Below are positions 45,075 to 54,486 of a stretch of 59,413 nucleotides of DNA, piece after piece. A program made the position numbers and the translations under genes. The notes beneath the pieces are model-generated. The model made no database searches. It had not been told where the DNA came from and saw only the letters and a list, made by a program, of their open reading frames with translations. Within the stretch, counting starts at the first letter, position 1. Each line of letters starts with the position of its first letter. The stretch is from contig JAUXXW010000168.1 in the NCBI GenBank assembly GCA_030684775.1, forward strand, positions 1 through 59,413, read 5' to 3'. The stretch is from Pseudomonadota bacterium (GTDB lineage Bacteria; Pseudomonadota; Gammaproteobacteria; Burkholderiales; Thiobacillaceae).

Positions 45075-45219
45075 GGCTTGTGCTTATGGAATTAGGAAGT
45101 TGCCGGATTGTAGCGACGAATACCGGCGCGGGGGAGGGCGCCAACCCGCATTTTCGGGCTTTCCCGGGGATGGAGGCGCTTGCCGCCTCGCTGATTATCA
45201 GCCCTCTACGGAGGGGAAA

Positions 45220-45477
45220 TTACGCCGGTAACGCATCCGCCGGGTTGGGGAAACGCACGGTGTAATGCCGCGGCGACAGTTGTGAGCGAATTTCGACGCG
45301 GCGCCCCAGCAGGCTGAGGAACTGATGCCGGGTGTAGAGATGCAGATTGATGGGAATGCCGGTGCTGCCGTCTTCGAGATGAAGCAACGGACGGTGCCCG
45401 GTACTTTCGAATAGCCAGGCGTACATGATGGGATTCCCGAAGTAGATGTGCCTGGTTACATGCATATCTTGTGCCAT
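45220..45477 (-). CDS. Hypothetical small protein, 85 aa
   Basis: Reads MAQDMHVTRHIYFGNPIMYA, continues through a segment with SLLGRRVEIRSQLSPRHYT and ends FPNPADALPA. It looks protein-like (aromatic, charged and hydrophobic residues mixed) and ends cleanly, but I recognise no family. The frame is open to 45621 upstream; ATG 45477 is chosen because residues before it are low-complexity. The gap on either side (45075-45219, 45478-45568) shows nothing else. Confidence 0.4.
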   Translation of the reverse strand: MAQDMHVTRHIYFGNPIMYAWLFESTGHRPLLHLEDGSTGIPINLHLYTRHQFLSLLGRRVEIRSQLSPRHYTVRFPNPADALPA

Positions 45478-45568
45478 GTCGTGAGGGCGCTGCCACGGGG
45501 AGGCATGGCGCGGCGCTTGTGTTCGCATCGTGCGATACCCGACACGCGTGCCGAAGTGCCGACAGTGT

Positions 45569-46249
45569 TCAGCGGCGGCGAAACACCAGATCCCACACCC
45601 CATGCCCCAGGCGCAGGCCACGCTGCTCGAATTTGGTGAGCGGCCGGTATTCGGGGCGCGGCGCGAAATCGTCGGTCGTGTTGGCCAGTTGCGGTTCGGC
45701 GGAAAGCACTTCCAGCATCTGCCGCGCGTAGTCCTCCCAGTCGGTGGCTAGATGCAGGTAGCCACCCGGCCTGAGTTTGCGCGCCAGCAAAGCGACGAAA
45801 GCGGGCTGGATCAGACGGCGTTTGTGGTGGCGTTTCTTGTGCCAGGGGTCGGGGAAGAAGATGTGGATGCCGTCGAGCGAGGCCTCCGCGAGCATGTGGT
45901 TGAACACTTCCACGGCGTCGTGCTGGACGATGCGCAGATTCTCCAGGCCGAGTTCTTCGATGCGCTTGAGCAAGGCGCCGACGCCGGGCTGGTGAACTTC
46001 AAGGCCGAGATAATCGGTTTCCCGTTGTGCCTCGGCGATGGCAGCCGTGGCGTGGCCCATGCCGAAGCCGATTTCCACGACTTTGGGTGATTGCCGGCCG
46101 AAAACGGTATCCAGATTGAGCAGCTTGCTCTGGTAGGGCAGCAGGAAGCGCGGCCCCAGTTCCGCCAGGGCGCGAGCCTGGCCGCTGCCCATGCGACCGG
46201 CGCGCAGGACGAAGGAGCGAATAGCGCGCTGGTGCGGTAGTTCGGACAT
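45569..46249 (-). CDS. trmB: tRNA (guanine-N7)-methyltransferase, 226 aa
   Basis: Methylates G46 of tRNA using S-adenosylmethionine. The SAM-binding motif [13 protein letters not shown] is present, followed by the TrmB signature [21 protein letters not shown] and a C-terminal [17 protein letters not shown]. The N-terminal [21 protein letters not shown] is the usual RxFxxRxGRxxxxQ region. Length is typical. It follows thiG by 9 nt on the same strand and is probably co-transcribed with thiS-thiG. Confidence 0.96.
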   Translation of the reverse strand: MSELPHQRAIRSFVLRAGRMGSGQARALAELGPRFLLPYQSKLLNLDTVFGRQSPKVVEIGFGMGHATAAIAEAQRETDYLGLEVHQPGVGALLKRIEELGLENLRIVQHDAVEVFNHMLAEASLDGIHIFFPDPWHKKRHHKRRLIQPAFVALLARKLRPGGYLHLATDWEDYARQMLEVLSAEPQLANTTDDFAPRPEYRPLTKFEQRGLRLGHGVWDLVFRRR

Positions 46250-46258
46250 CGCTTCGGC

Positions 46259-47041
46259 TCAGGTGCCGATGATGCCCGCAGTGGGCGACGAGGGACTGGC
46301 CTGGTAGACCTTCTTCGCCATGCGCCCGGCCAGATAGGCTTCGCGTCCCGCTTCCACCGCTTTCTTCATGGCCGAGGCCATCAGAATCGGATTTTTCGCA
46401 CCCGCGATGGCGGTGTTCATCAGCACCGCGTCACAGCCCAGTTCCATGGCGATGGCCGCATCGGAAGCCGTGCCGACGCCAGCATCGACGATCACCGGCA
46501 CTGTCAGGCGGTCGATGATGATCTGCAGGTTCCAGGGATTGAGAATGCCCATGCCGGAGCCGATCAATGAGGCCAGCGGCATCACCGCCACGCAACCGAT
46601 GTCTTCCAGTTGCCGGGCGATGATCGGGTCATCGCTGGTGTAGACCATGACCTTGAAACCGTCCTTGACCAGCACTTCGGCGGCCTTGAGCGTCTCGACC
46701 ACGTTGGGGTAGAGGCTTTGCGGGTCGCCCAGCACTTCCAGTTTCACCAGGTCATGGCCGTCCAGCAGTTCGCGCGCCAGGCGCAGCGTGCGGATGGCGT
46801 CATCCGCCGTATAGCAGCCGGCGGTGTTCGGCAGATAGGTGAATTGGCTGGGCGGCAAGGCGTCCAGCAGACTGGGCTGATTGGGGTCCTGGCCGATGTT
46901 GGTGCGGCGGATGGCGACGGTGACGATCTCGGCGCCGGAGGCGTCGATGGCCGCGCGGGTCTGCGCGAAATCCTGATATTTGCCGGTACCGACCAGCAGG
47001 CGGGACGCATAGCTGCGGCCAGCGATAACGAGCGTATCCAT
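46259..47041 (-). CDS. thiG: Thiazole synthase ThiG, 260 aa
   Basis: Forms the thiazole phosphate of thiamine from 1-deoxy-D-xylulose-5-phosphate, dehydroglycine and ThiS thiocarboxylate. Starts [22 protein letters not shown]; the frame continues further upstream but lacks homology there. The catalytic Lys is in [10 protein letters not shown], and the phosphate-binding [11 protein letters not shown] and [20 protein letters not shown] are intact. Preceded by thiS (63-nt gap) and followed by trmB. thiO/thiH and thiE are not in the window. Confidence 0.97.
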   Translation of the reverse strand: MDTLVIAGRSYASRLLVGTGKYQDFAQTRAAIDASGAEIVTVAIRRTNIGQDPNQPSLLDALPPSQFTYLPNTAGCYTADDAIRTLRLARELLDGHDLVKLEVLGDPQSLYPNVVETLKAAEVLVKDGFKVMVYTSDDPIIARQLEDIGCVAVMPLASLIGSGMGILNPWNLQIIIDRLTVPVIVDAGVGTASDAAIAMELGCDAVLMNTAIAGAKNPILMASAMKKAVEAGREAYLAGRMAKKVYQASPSSPTAGIIGT

Positions 47042-47104
47042 GGGTATGTGCGAAGGTTGTTGCAAATGAAGGGGGAGAGGGCTTGGTGGCAACTCAGTGG
47101 CAAC

Positions 47105-47308
47105 TCAACCGCCACCGACCGCGACCACGATTTCCAGTTGGTCACCATCGGTTAGGGGCGTTGCCGCGTGTTGGCTTTTCGGCACGATTTCGCCGTTTTT
47201 TTCCACCGCGATGCGTTTGCCGACCAAGTCGAGCGCTTCCAGTAATTCGGCTAGCTGCATGGCGGCGGGGAACTGGCGTGGCTGGCCGTTGATATGAAGT
47301 GTGATCAC
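47105..47308 (-). CDS. thiS: Sulfur carrier protein ThiS, 67 aa
   Basis: A beta-grasp (ubiquitin-like) protein beginning MITLHINGQPRQFPAAMQLA and ending in the required Gly-Gly tail (VVAVGGG, with one extra Gly). The C-terminal Gly is thiocarboxylated and donates sulfur to ThiG, encoded next. Start ATG 47308; the N-terminal strand has the usual length. Confidence 0.93.
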   Translation of the reverse strand: MITLHINGQPRQFPAAMQLAELLEALDLVGKRIAVEKNGEIVPKSQHAATPLTDGDQLEIVVAVGGG

Positions 47309-47309
47309 T

Positions 47310-47337
47310 TTGAGATGCCAGCTAAATCAAGTAAATT
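47310..47337 (+). promoter_or_regulatory. Probable promoter of tRNA-Gly
   Basis: TTGAGA (47310-47315), 16 nt, TAAATT (47332-47337), followed by the GC-rich stretch CCGGGCCGCG, as in stringently controlled stable-RNA promoters. It abuts the divergent thiS start. Confidence 0.5.
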
Positions 47338-47357
47338 CCGGGCCGCGAGTTTACATC

Positions 47358-47431
47358 GCGGGTGTAGTTCAATGGTAGAACGGCAGCTTCCCAAGCTGCA
47401 TACGTGGGTTCGATTCCCATCACCCGCTCCA
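47358..47431 (+). tRNA. tRNA-Gly(CCC)
   Basis: A 74-nt cloverleaf including encoded CCA. The acceptor is GCGGGTG/CACCCGC, the D arm AGTTCAATGGTAGAACG, the anticodon stem GCAGC/GCTGC with loop TTCCCAA (anticodon CCC), and the T loop GGGTTCGATTCCC. It is 37 nt upstream of tyrS and probably processed from a shared transcript. Confidence 0.97.
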
Positions 47432-47468
47432 GCGCGTTTCCCTTTTTCTCCCCTTTTCTCTGGTTCCC

Positions 47469-48668
47469 ATGCCTTCCATCGAAGACGCCCTTGAAGTCAT
47501 CAAGCGCGGCTGCGACGAGCTTTTGGTCGAAGCCGAACTGATCGAGAAACTAAAAACCGGCCGCCCTCTGCGGGTGAAAGCCGGTTTCGATCCCACCGCG
47601 CCCGATCTGCATCTGGGCCATGCCGTGCTGCTCAACAAGTTGCGCCAACTACAGGATCTGGGCCACCAGGCTGTTTTCCTGATCGGCGACTTCACCGGCA
47701 TGATCGGCGATCCCACCGGCAAGAACGCCACTCGGCCACCGCTTACTCCCGAACAGATCGAACTGAACGCGCGTACCTATCAGGCGCAGGTGTTCAAGAT
47801 TCTCGACCCGGAAAAAACCGAGGTGGAGTTCAACTCCCGTTGGATGGGGGCCATGAGCGCGGCCGACATGATCAAGCTGGCCGCCAAGCACACCGTGGCG
47901 CGGATGCTGGAACGCGACGATTTTTCCAAGCGCTATGCCTCGGGCCAGCCCATCGCCATCCATGAATTTCTCTATCCCTTGATCCAGGGCTACGACTCCG
48001 TCGCCCTCAAGGCCGACCTGGAACTGGGTGGTACGGATCAGAAATTCAACCTGCTCATGGGGCGCGAGCTGCAACGCCATTATGGGGTTCCCTCCCAGTG
48101 CATCCTGACCATGCCCCTGCTGGAGGGGCTGGATGGCGTCAACAAGATGTCCAAGTCGCTGGGTAATTACATCGGCATCGACGAGCCGCCGAACGAACAG
48201 TTCGGCAAGCTCATGTCGGTATCGGACACCCTGATGTGGCGCTACATCGAGTTGCTGTCATTCGAGCCATTGAGCGTGATCCGGCAGTGGAAGCGGGAAG
48301 TGGACGAGGGGCGTAATCCGCGCGACATCAAGGTGATGTTTGCCCAGGAGATCATCACCCGCTTCCACAATCGTCTGGCGGCGGAAGCCGCGTTGGCCGA
48401 CTTCGAGGCCCGTTTCCGGCAGGGCGCCTTGCCGGATGATCTGGCCGAAGTCACGCTGGATGTTCCGGAAGGCGGGCTGCCTCTGGTTCAGGCACTCAAA
48501 CTGGCCGGTCTGGTGCCGAGCACCTCTGAAGCCATGCGCGCCATCGCCGGCGGCGGCGTGAAGCTGGACGGCGAGAAAGTGTCCGACAAGGGGCTGCTGC
48601 TGAACAAAGGCACCTCTGTGGTCGCCCAGATCGGCAAGCGCCGCTATGCGCGTATTCATCTGCGTTGA
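47469..48668 (+). CDS. tyrS: Tyrosyl-tRNA synthetase, 399 aa
   Basis: Class I synthetase charging tRNA-Tyr. HIGH-type motif HLGH in [22 protein letters not shown]-binding KMSKS in [12 protein letters not shown], and a C-terminal S4 domain (residues ~335-399, [23 protein letters not shown]) are all present. The HLGH start with a short N-terminal helix places it in the TyrZ-like branch rather than the E. coli type. Directly behind tRNA-Gly with no separate promoter visible. A shared bidirectional terminator follows. Confidence 0.96.
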   Translation: MPSIEDALEVIKRGCDELLVEAELIEKLKTGRPLRVKAGFDPTAPDLHLGHAVLLNKLRQLQDLGHQAVFLIGDFTGMIGDPTGKNATRPPLTPEQIELNARTYQAQVFKILDPEKTEVEFNSRWMGAMSAADMIKLAAKHTVARMLERDDFSKRYASGQPIAIHEFLYPLIQGYDSVALKADLELGGTDQKFNLLMGRELQRHYGVPSQCILTMPLLEGLDGVNKMSKSLGNYIGIDEPPNEQFGKLMSVSDTLMWRYIELLSFEPLSVIRQWKREVDEGRNPRDIKVMFAQEIITRFHNRLAAEAALADFEARFRQGALPDDLAEVTLDVPEGGLPLVQALKLAGLVPSTSEAMRAIAGGGVKLDGEKVSDKGLLLNKGTSVVAQIGKRRYARIHLR

Positions 48669-48876
48669 CGGATGAATGGGAGGCTGTGAAACAGCGTGCA
48701 ACATTTTCCGGCTTTCCGGGGAGAAGCAGGGCGCATCCAATCCGCGCCTGCTGCGGCACCCGGAGGCGCATGTACGACAGACCAAGCGCGTTCAGGGTTT
48801 GCGCCGGGTTCGGCGTGATACCATGCGCCCCGTCCAGCGCGGGGAACGGGAACTTGATGAAAGCGAACAGAAATGG

Positions 48877-48916
48877 AAAAAGCCGGCGTTGTCGTGAAGA
48901 CAAGCCGGCTTTTTGT
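48877..48916. terminator. Bidirectional terminator between tyrS and tRNA-Leu
   Basis: AAAAAGCCGGCGTTGTC-GTGAA-GACAAGCCGGCTTTTT, with one bulged base, T run on each strand. It serves tyrS on the plus strand and tRNA-Leu on the minus strand. Confidence 0.85.
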
Positions 48917-48922
48917 TTGACT

Positions 48923-49009
48923 TGGTGCCCAGGAGAGGACTCGAACCTCCACGCCCTTGCGAGCGCTAGGACCTGAACCTAGTGCGTCTACCAATTCCGC
49001 CACCTGGGC
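48923..49009 (-). tRNA. tRNA-Leu(CAG)
   Basis: An 87-nt class II tRNA with encoded CCA. Minus-strand acceptor GCCCAGG/CCTGGGC, D arm GGCGGAATTGGTAGACGC, anticodon loop TTCAGGT (CAG), long variable arm GCGCTCGCAAGGGCGT, and T loop GGTTCGAGTCC. Confidence 0.96.
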
Positions 49010-49043
49010 CAAGAAGCCGCGCATTCTACTGACCATTAAATTT

Positions 49044-51398
49044 ATGTCAACGAAAAAAACACCTACCCAAACCGTAAAAAATCCTCCCGCGAAAGCTGTG
49101 CAATCCAGGGCAAAAAAGCCCGGTTCCGCGCACGTCGACGCCCCTCCCGCCAAGTCGACCACTCCGTCGCCAACCAAACCCCCGCGTCGCGGCCAGAAGG
49201 CCTTGCGCTGGCAAGATCCGTTCCTGGAGCGCGAACGCGCCAAATACGGCCATGCCATGCCGAGCCGGGAATTCATCCTGCAACTGGTCGTCGAGGCTCC
49301 CGGGCCGGTGGATACCGACGAACTCGCCATGCGCCTGGGGCTGGAAGCCGACGAGATGGATGCCTTCATGATTCGCTTGCGCGCCATGCAGCGCGATGCG
49401 CAGGTCATGATCAACCGTCGTGGCGCGCTCTGCCTGCCGGAGAAGATCGAGGTGAAGAGCGGCCGTGTCGACGGCCATGCCGACGGTTTCGGCTTCTTCA
49501 TCCCGGATGACAAGTCGGGCGACATGTTCCTGCATGAGAAAGAGATGCGCGGCCTGCTCCACGGCGATCGCGTGATGGTGCGCGAACACGGCCTGGACCG
49601 GCGTGGGCGCAAGGAAGGCAAGGTGGTGGAAATCCTGGAGCGGGCCAATACCAATCTGGTTGGGCGGCTCTACCGGGAACGCGGTTATCAGTGGGTGGTG
49701 GCGGAGAACAAGCGCATCAGCCAGGACATCCTGGTACCCGACCATCAGGATTTGGGCGCTTCCAACGGCAATGTGGTGATGGTGGAAATCGTCGACCAGC
49801 CGACCAAACACGCGCCGCCGGTGGGCAAGGTCATTCAGGTGCTGGGCAACTATGCCGATCCCGGCATGGAAATCGAGATCGCCCTGCGCAAACACGATCT
49901 GCCCAACGCGTTCTCCGACGACGTGGTGGCGCAGGCGAAGAAATTGCCCAAGGGCGTGACGAAAAAGGATCTGGCGTCCGAGGGGCGTGAAGACATCCGC
50001 AAACTGCCGCTGGTGACCATCGATGGCGAGGATGCCCGCGACTTCGACGATGCCGTGTATTGCCAGCCGGAAGGGCGTGGTTTCCGCCTCTGGGTGGCGA
50101 TCGCCGATGTCTCCCACTACGTGCAGCCGGGTTCGCCGCTGGATGTGTCGGCGCTGGAGCGCGGCACCTCGGTGTATTTCCCGCGCCGCGTGATTCCCAT
50201 GCTGCCGGAGGAGCTCTCCAACGGCCTGTGCTCGCTCAATCCCGAGGTGGATCGCCTGTGCATGGTGTGCGAGATGGAGATTTCCAGCTTCGGCAACATC
50301 AAGAAGCACCGTTTCTACCCGGCGGTGATGCACTCCAAGGCGCGCCTGACCTACAACCAGGTCTGGGACTGGCTTGAAGCCGGCGAGGCGCCCGAAGACA
50401 AGACCTGGGCGCTGCCGCATCTGCAAAACCTCTACAAGTTGTTCAAGGTGTTGTTGAAGGCGCGTGGCAAGCGTGGCGCCATCGACTTCGAGACGGTGGA
50501 AACCAAGATGCTGTTCGACGAACACGACAAGATCGAACGCATCGTCGCCACCACCCGCAACGACGCGCACCGGCTGATCGAGGAATGCATGCTGGCGGCC
50601 AACGTCTGCGCCTCGGACTACCTGCAGAAGCGCAAACACCCGGCGCTGTACCGGGTGCACGAAGGCCCGACGCCGGAGAAGTTGAAGGCGTTGCAGGCAT
50701 TCCTCGCCGAATTCGGTTTCTTCATCACCGGTGGCGACGATCCGCACGCCAAGGACTACGCGGAGTTGTTACTCAAGTTGAAGGGCCGTCCCGACGAGCA
50801 GTTGCTGCAAACCGTGCTGCTGCGTTCACTGCGCCAGGCCGTCTACAGCCCGGAGAACGCCGGCCATTTCGGCCTGGCTTATGAGGCCTACACCCACTTC
50901 ACGTCGCCGATCCGCCGTTATCCCGACTTGCTGGTGCACCGCGCGATCAAGGCCTGCCTGAAAGGTGAGGTTTACAACCCGGGCAAATGGGAAGACATCG
51001 GCGCCCAATGCTCGAAGAACGAGCGTCGCGCTGACGATGCCACCCGTGACGTGGTGGCTTGGCTGAAGTGCTACTACATGCAGGACAAGGTCGGCGAGGA
51101 GTTCGACGGCGTCATTTCCGCCGCCGTCAGTTTCGGTATGTTCGTGGCCTTGAACGAAGTGTTCGTGGAAGGCCTGGTGCACGTCACCGAACTGGGCCAG
51201 GACTACTTCCACTTCGATGCCGCTCGCCACCAGATGCTGGGCGAGCGCACCGGTAAACGCTACCGCCTGGGTGACAAGGTGCGTGTGAAAGTTGCGCGCG
51301 TCGATCTGGAAACTACCCGCATCGACTTCTCTCTGGTGGACAATGCCGCCCCCGCCGCGAGCAAAGCGGCTCCCCCGAAGAAAGCCCGAAAGAAATGA
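49044..51398 (+). CDS. rnr: Ribonuclease R, 784 aa
   Basis: A processive 3'-5' exoribonuclease. A Lys/Pro/Ala-rich N-terminus (TKKTPTQTVKNPPAKAV) precedes cold-shock domains (~150-290). The RNB catalytic domain contains IDGEDARDFDDAVY with the metal-binding Asp cluster, and RYPDLLVHRAIK is further on. A C-terminal S1 domain (EFDGVISAAVSFGMFVAL) and basic tail end the protein. ATG 49044 is chosen; a longer in-frame reading would run across the opposite-strand tRNA-Leu and is not credible. The stop overlaps the rlmB start (ATGA). Confidence 0.97.
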   Translation: MSTKKTPTQTVKNPPAKAVQSRAKKPGSAHVDAPPAKSTTPSPTKPPRRGQKALRWQDPFLERERAKYGHAMPSREFILQLVVEAPGPVDTDELAMRLGLEADEMDAFMIRLRAMQRDAQVMINRRGALCLPEKIEVKSGRVDGHADGFGFFIPDDKSGDMFLHEKEMRGLLHGDRVMVREHGLDRRGRKEGKVVEILERANTNLVGRLYRERGYQWVVAENKRISQDILVPDHQDLGASNGNVVMVEIVDQPTKHAPPVGKVIQVLGNYADPGMEIEIALRKHDLPNAFSDDVVAQAKKLPKGVTKKDLASEGREDIRKLPLVTIDGEDARDFDDAVYCQPEGRGFRLWVAIADVSHYVQPGSPLDVSALERGTSVYFPRRVIPMLPEELSNGLCSLNPEVDRLCMVCEMEISSFGNIKKHRFYPAVMHSKARLTYNQVWDWLEAGEAPEDKTWALPHLQNLYKLFKVLLKARGKRGAIDFETVETKMLFDEHDKIERIVATTRNDAHRLIEECMLAANVCASDYLQKRKHPALYRVHEGPTPEKLKALQAFLAEFGFFITGGDDPHAKDYAELLLKLKGRPDEQLLQTVLLRSLRQAVYSPENAGHFGLAYEAYTHFTSPIRRYPDLLVHRAIKACLKGEVYNPGKWEDIGAQCSKNERRADDATRDVVAWLKCYYMQDKVGEEFDGVISAAVSFGMFVALNEVFVEGLVHVTELGQDYFHFDAARHQMLGERTGKRYRLGDKVRVKVARVDLETTRIDFSLVDNAAPAASKAAPPKKARKK

Positions 51399-52138
51399 GC
51401 CAAAGAGTCCTGATCCACGGTTTCCATGCCGTCACCGCGCGTCTGCGTCACCACCCGGAAAGCATCCAGGTCATCTATATGGATGAAAGCCGGCGCGACC
51501 GCCGCGCCAAGGATCTGGCCAAGGCCGCGGAGGACAAGAACGTGCGCGTGGTCATGGCCAACGGCGCCCGCGTCGACGAGATGGCGCGTGGCAAGTCGCA
51601 AGGCGTGGTTGCTCAGGCCAGCCAGATCGAACTCGCTAAAGACCTCGACGAGGTGCTGGACGATCTCAGCGAGCCGGCCCTGTTGATGGTGCTCGACGGG
51701 GTCACCGATCCACACAATCTGGGTGCCTGTCTGCGTAGCGCCGATGCCTTCGGCGTGCATGCCGTGCTGGCGCCCAAGGATCGTTCCGCCGGCCTCTCCG
51801 CGGTGGCGATGAAGGCGGCCAGCGGCGCGGCGGATTCGATTCCCTACCTGACCGTCACCAACCTGGCGCGCACCCTGCGCGACCTGAAAGAACGCAACAT
51901 TCTCATCATCGGCACCGACGACGAAGCGCCCGCCAGCCTGATGGACGCCGATTTCACCAGCGCCGCCGCGCTGGTGCTGGGCGCGGAAGGCGCCGGTATG
52001 CGCCGCCTGACGCGGGAGCATTGCGACGTGCTGGTCAGCATCCCCATGTTCGGCCAGGTGGAAAGCCTCAACGTCTCGGTTTCCGCCGGGGTGTGCCTGT
52101 ACGAAGCGCGCCGGCAAAGGACGCTGGCGGGCAAGTAA
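51395..52138 (+). CDS. rlmB: 23S rRNA (guanosine-2251-2'-O)-methyltransferase RlmB, 247 aa
   Basis: SPOUT (SpoU) methyltransferase. It has an N-terminal L30e-like substrate domain (SQRVLIHGFHAVTARLRHHP) and motifs ALLMVLDGVTDPHNLGACLRSADAFG (motif 1), VLGAEGAGMRRLTREHCD (motif 2) and VESLNVSVSAGVCLYEA (motif 3, knot). Translationally coupled to rnr by ATGA, the arrangement common in proteobacteria. A REP pair separates it from the next gene. Confidence 0.97.
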   Translation: MSQRVLIHGFHAVTARLRHHPESIQVIYMDESRRDRRAKDLAKAAEDKNVRVVMANGARVDEMARGKSQGVVAQASQIELAKDLDEVLDDLSEPALLMVLDGVTDPHNLGACLRSADAFGVHAVLAPKDRSAGLSAVAMKAASGAADSIPYLTVTNLARTLRDLKERNILIIGTDDEAPASLMDADFTSAAALVLGAEGAGMRRLTREHCDVLVSIPMFGQVESLNVSVSAGVCLYEARRQRTLAGK

Positions 52139-52143
52139 GCAAT

Positions 52144-52229
52144 GTAGGTCGGGTTAGCGGCTTTATCGCGTAACCCGACATGGCAATCGTCGGGTTACGG
52201 CGCAAAAAGCCGCGCCTAACCCGACCTAC
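52144..52229. repeat. REP/BIME pair, GTCGGGTTA family
   Basis: GTAGGTCGGGTTAGCGGC...GTAACCCGAC and the inverse GTCGGGTTACGG...CTAACCCGACCTAC. It ends 13 nt before the hpt start. Confidence 0.85.
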
Positions 52230-52241
52230 CGATGAAATCGT

Positions 52242-52790
52242 ATGAACCAGAAAGAAGCCTGGAACCTCCTCAACAACGCCGAACTGCTGCACGGTGCCAC
52301 TGAAATCGAACTGGCGCTCGACCATCTCGCCGCCCGCATCAGCGATGCCCTCGCCGACACCTTTCCGGTCGCCCTGTGCGTCATGGGCGGCGGCGTGGTG
52401 TTCGCCGGCAAGCTGTTGCCGCGCCTGGGCTTTCCCCTGGAGTTCGATTATCTGCACGCCACCCGCTACCGCAGCGGCACGCGCGGCGGTGAAATCGAAT
52501 GGGCGGTGCTGCCGCGCATGGATTTGAGCGGTCGCACCGTGCTGGTCATGGATGACATCCTCGACGAAGGCCATACCCTCGCCGCCGCCAAACAGCGCCT
52601 GCTGGAACTGGGCGCCGCCGAGGTCAAGATCGCCGTGCTGGCGGACAAGGATCTCGGCCGCGAAAAACCCATCAGCGCCGATTTCGTCGGCCTGTCACTC
52701 CCGGATCGCTACGTCTTCGGCATGGGCATGGATGCCTACGGACTCTGGCGCAATCTGCCGGGAATCTATGCGATGAAGGAAACGGCATGA
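52242..52790 (+). CDS. hpt: Hypoxanthine-guanine phosphoribosyltransferase, 182 aa
   Basis: Converts hypoxanthine or guanine plus PRPP to IMP or GMP. The PRPP-binding loop VLVMDDILDEGHTLAAA is present, together with the flexible-loop region YRSGTRGG and a C-terminal FVGLSLPDRYVFGMGMDAYG. ATG 52242 follows a REP pair; no strong ribosome site is seen. The stop overlaps the next gene (ATGA). With mtnP three genes downstream it forms a logical salvage route: 5'-methylthioinosine to hypoxanthine to IMP. Confidence 0.92.
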   Translation: MNQKEAWNLLNNAELLHGATEIELALDHLAARISDALADTFPVALCVMGGGVVFAGKLLPRLGFPLEFDYLHATRYRSGTRGGEIEWAVLPRMDLSGRTVLVMDDILDEGHTLAAAKQRLLELGAAEVKIAVLADKDLGREKPISADFVGLSLPDRYVFGMGMDAYGLWRNLPGIYAMKETA

Positions 52791-53191
52791 ATCCCGCCCA
52801 CCAGCGCATTGTCGACGAGGTCACCACGGCACTGCCGGGGGTCGAGGCCGTCTATCTCTTCGGTAGCGCGGACACGCCCGAGCAAAGGGCGGATAGCGAC
52901 ATCGATCTCGCTTTCCTCTCCCGGCAGCCGGTGGATGCAGTGCGGCGCTGGACGTTCGCCCAGCAACTCGCGAGCCGCCTGGGCCGAGATGTCGATCTGG
53001 TCGATCTGCGTGAAGCCAGCGCGGTCATGCGCGCTCAGGTGGTGGCGCATGGACGGCGGCTTTATTGCGCCAACGAGTCGGCCTGCGAACGCTACGAGGA
53101 CTACGTATTCGCGGCCTATGCGCGGCTCAACGAGTCGCGCCGCGACATCCTCGAACAGATCGCGCGCGCGGGGCGCATTCATGGTGGATGA
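52787..53191 (+). CDS. mntA: MntA-type nucleotidyltransferase antitoxin, 134 aa
   Basis: Minimal nucleotidyltransferase. The catalytic motif GS-x10-DxD is exact in LFGSADTPEQRADSDIDLAF, with a third acidic residue in RDVDLVDL. Family knowledge: MntA antitoxins inactivate the partner HepT by adenylylating a Tyr near its RNase motif (type VII toxin-antitoxin). The start overlaps the hpt stop (ATGA) and the stop overlaps hepT by 11 nt, so stoichiometric coupled synthesis is likely. No separate promoter is visible. Confidence 0.9.
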   Translation: MNPAHQRIVDEVTTALPGVEAVYLFGSADTPEQRADSDIDLAFLSRQPVDAVRRWTFAQQLASRLGRDVDLVDLREASAVMRAQVVAHGRRLYCANESACERYEDYVFAAYARLNESRRDILEQIARAGRIHGG

Positions 53192-53609
53192 CGTTCTGCT
53201 CAACAAGGCCGCGGCCATCGAGCGTTGTCTGCGCCGTATCCGCGAGGAATATGTCGGCCATGAAACGGCGCTGGAGGTTGATTTCACGCGCCAGGACGCC
53301 ATCGTCCTGAATCTGTTGCGCGCCTGCGAGGCCGCGATCGACATGGCCATGCATGCCGTGCGTCGACGCGGCCTCGGTCTGCCGCAGGACAGCCGCGACG
53401 CTTTCGCCCTGCTGGGCCGGGCCGGCCTTCTCCCCGACGCCTTGATGGCACGCATGCAGGCGATGGTGGGGTTTCGCAACATCGCCGTGCATGATTACCA
53501 GAGCCTGAGCCTGCCCGTGTTGCGCGCGATCCTGAACAGCCATCTCGACGATTTCCAGAATTTTTCGACAGCCCTATTGGGCTCGATGAACGCCTCCGAA
53601 AGGAACTGA
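53181..53609 (+). CDS. hepT: HepT-type HEPN RNase toxin, 142 aa
   Basis: All-helical HEPN protein starting MVDDVLLNKAAAIERCLRRI. The RNase motif R-x4-H-x-Y is intact in FRNIAVHDYQ, and the Tyr is the residue AMPylated by MntA in studied pairs. ATG 53181 lies within the end of mntA. It is followed after 2 nt by mtnP. An active motif beside an intact antitoxin suggests the module is functional. Confidence 0.9.
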   Translation: MVDDVLLNKAAAIERCLRRIREEYVGHETALEVDFTRQDAIVLNLLRACEAAIDMAMHAVRRRGLGLPQDSRDAFALLGRAGLLPDALMARMQAMVGFRNIAVHDYQSLSLPVLRAILNSHLDDFQNFSTALLGSMNASERN

Positions 53610-53611
53610 CC

Positions 53612-54397
53612 ATGCTCGCCATCATCGGCGGAACCGGGCTGACCAAACTGCCCGGTCTTTCCATCACCCATCGACAAGTCATCCGCACCCCCTACGGCGA
53701 ACCGTCCGGGCCGCTCACTTTCGGCGATCTCGACGGCCACCCCGTGGTGTTCCTGGCGCGCCACGGCTACGGCCACACCATTCCGCCGCATCTGGTGAAC
53801 TACCGCGCCAACATCTGGGCCCTGCATGCGCAGAAAGTCAGCCATGTGGTCTCCGTCGCCACCGTCGGCGGCATCCATGGCGACCTCGCGCCTGGCTGCC
53901 TGGCGGTACCGGATCAGATCATCGACTACACCCACGGCCGCGAAACCACCTTTGCCGATTACGGCGACAAGCCGGTCACTCACCTGGATTTCACCTGGCC
54001 TTATTGCCCGGAAATGCGGCAACGCTGCATTACCGGCCTGGAGAAGGCGGGTGAGGGCTTCATGGATGGCGGCGTCTATGCCAGCGTGCAGGGGCCGCGT
54101 CTGGAAACCAAGGCTGAGATAGACCGCCTGGCCAGGGATGGCGCCGACATGGTGGGCATGACCGGCATGCCGGAAGCCTATCTGGCGCGTGAAATCGGCC
54201 TCTGTTACGCGGCGGTCGCGGTCTCCGTGAACTGGGCCGCTGGTCGCGGCGACAGTGCCGAGGAGATTTCGCCGGAGGTGATCGAATCCACGCTGAATGA
54301 CGTCATGGGCCGCTTGCACGGCGTCCTGAAAAACCTCGCCTGCATGAGCTACGGCGATGAAGCTCTGCCCGGCAATGGCGGTGTTTGTTCGGCCTGA
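53612..54397 (+). CDS. mtnP: S-methyl-5'-thioinosine phosphorylase (MTAP/PNP family), 261 aa
   Basis: Purine nucleoside phosphorylase family (PNP/MTAP type 2). N-terminal [18 protein letters not shown] holds the phosphate-binding [27 protein letters not shown] and [15 protein letters not shown] follow, then the base site [21 protein letters not shown]. The sequence near TGMPEA and [11 protein letters not shown] suggests the thioinosine rather than thioadenosine enzyme, but the distinction rests on few residues. It would release hypoxanthine for Hpt, encoded in the same operon. Confidence 0.88.
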   Translation: MLAIIGGTGLTKLPGLSITHRQVIRTPYGEPSGPLTFGDLDGHPVVFLARHGYGHTIPPHLVNYRANIWALHAQKVSHVVSVATVGGIHGDLAPGCLAVPDQIIDYTHGRETTFADYGDKPVTHLDFTWPYCPEMRQRCITGLEKAGEGFMDGGVYASVQGPRLETKAEIDRLARDGADMVGMTGMPEAYLAREIGLCYAAVAVSVNWAAGRGDSAEEISPEVIESTLNDVMGRLHGVLKNLACMSYGDEALPGNGGVCSA

Positions 54398-54420
54398 GAT
54401 GGCGACACGCGGCCGCCCCT

Positions 54421-54477
54421 GTAGCGCCGGCATCCAGCCGGCGGGGGTTAAGACGCCGGCAAGGATGCCGGCGCTAC
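54421..54477. repeat. REP/BIME pair, CGCCGGC family
   Basis: GTAGCGCCGGCATCCAGCCG...GGCG and the inverse CGCCGGCAAGGATGCCGGCGCTAC, between mtnP and def. Confidence 0.85.
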
Positions 54478-54486
54478 AGCGCTGAC

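Noticed and set aside
43377-45095. A 572-codon open frame on the plus strand
   Set aside because: Antisense shadow of alaS.
48957-49043. N-terminal extension of ribonuclease R
   Set aside because: It would overlap the tRNA-Leu gene on the other strand and lacks homology; ATG 49044 gives the normal N-terminus.
49047-50747. A 566-codon open frame on the minus strand
   Set aside because: Antisense shadow of rnr.
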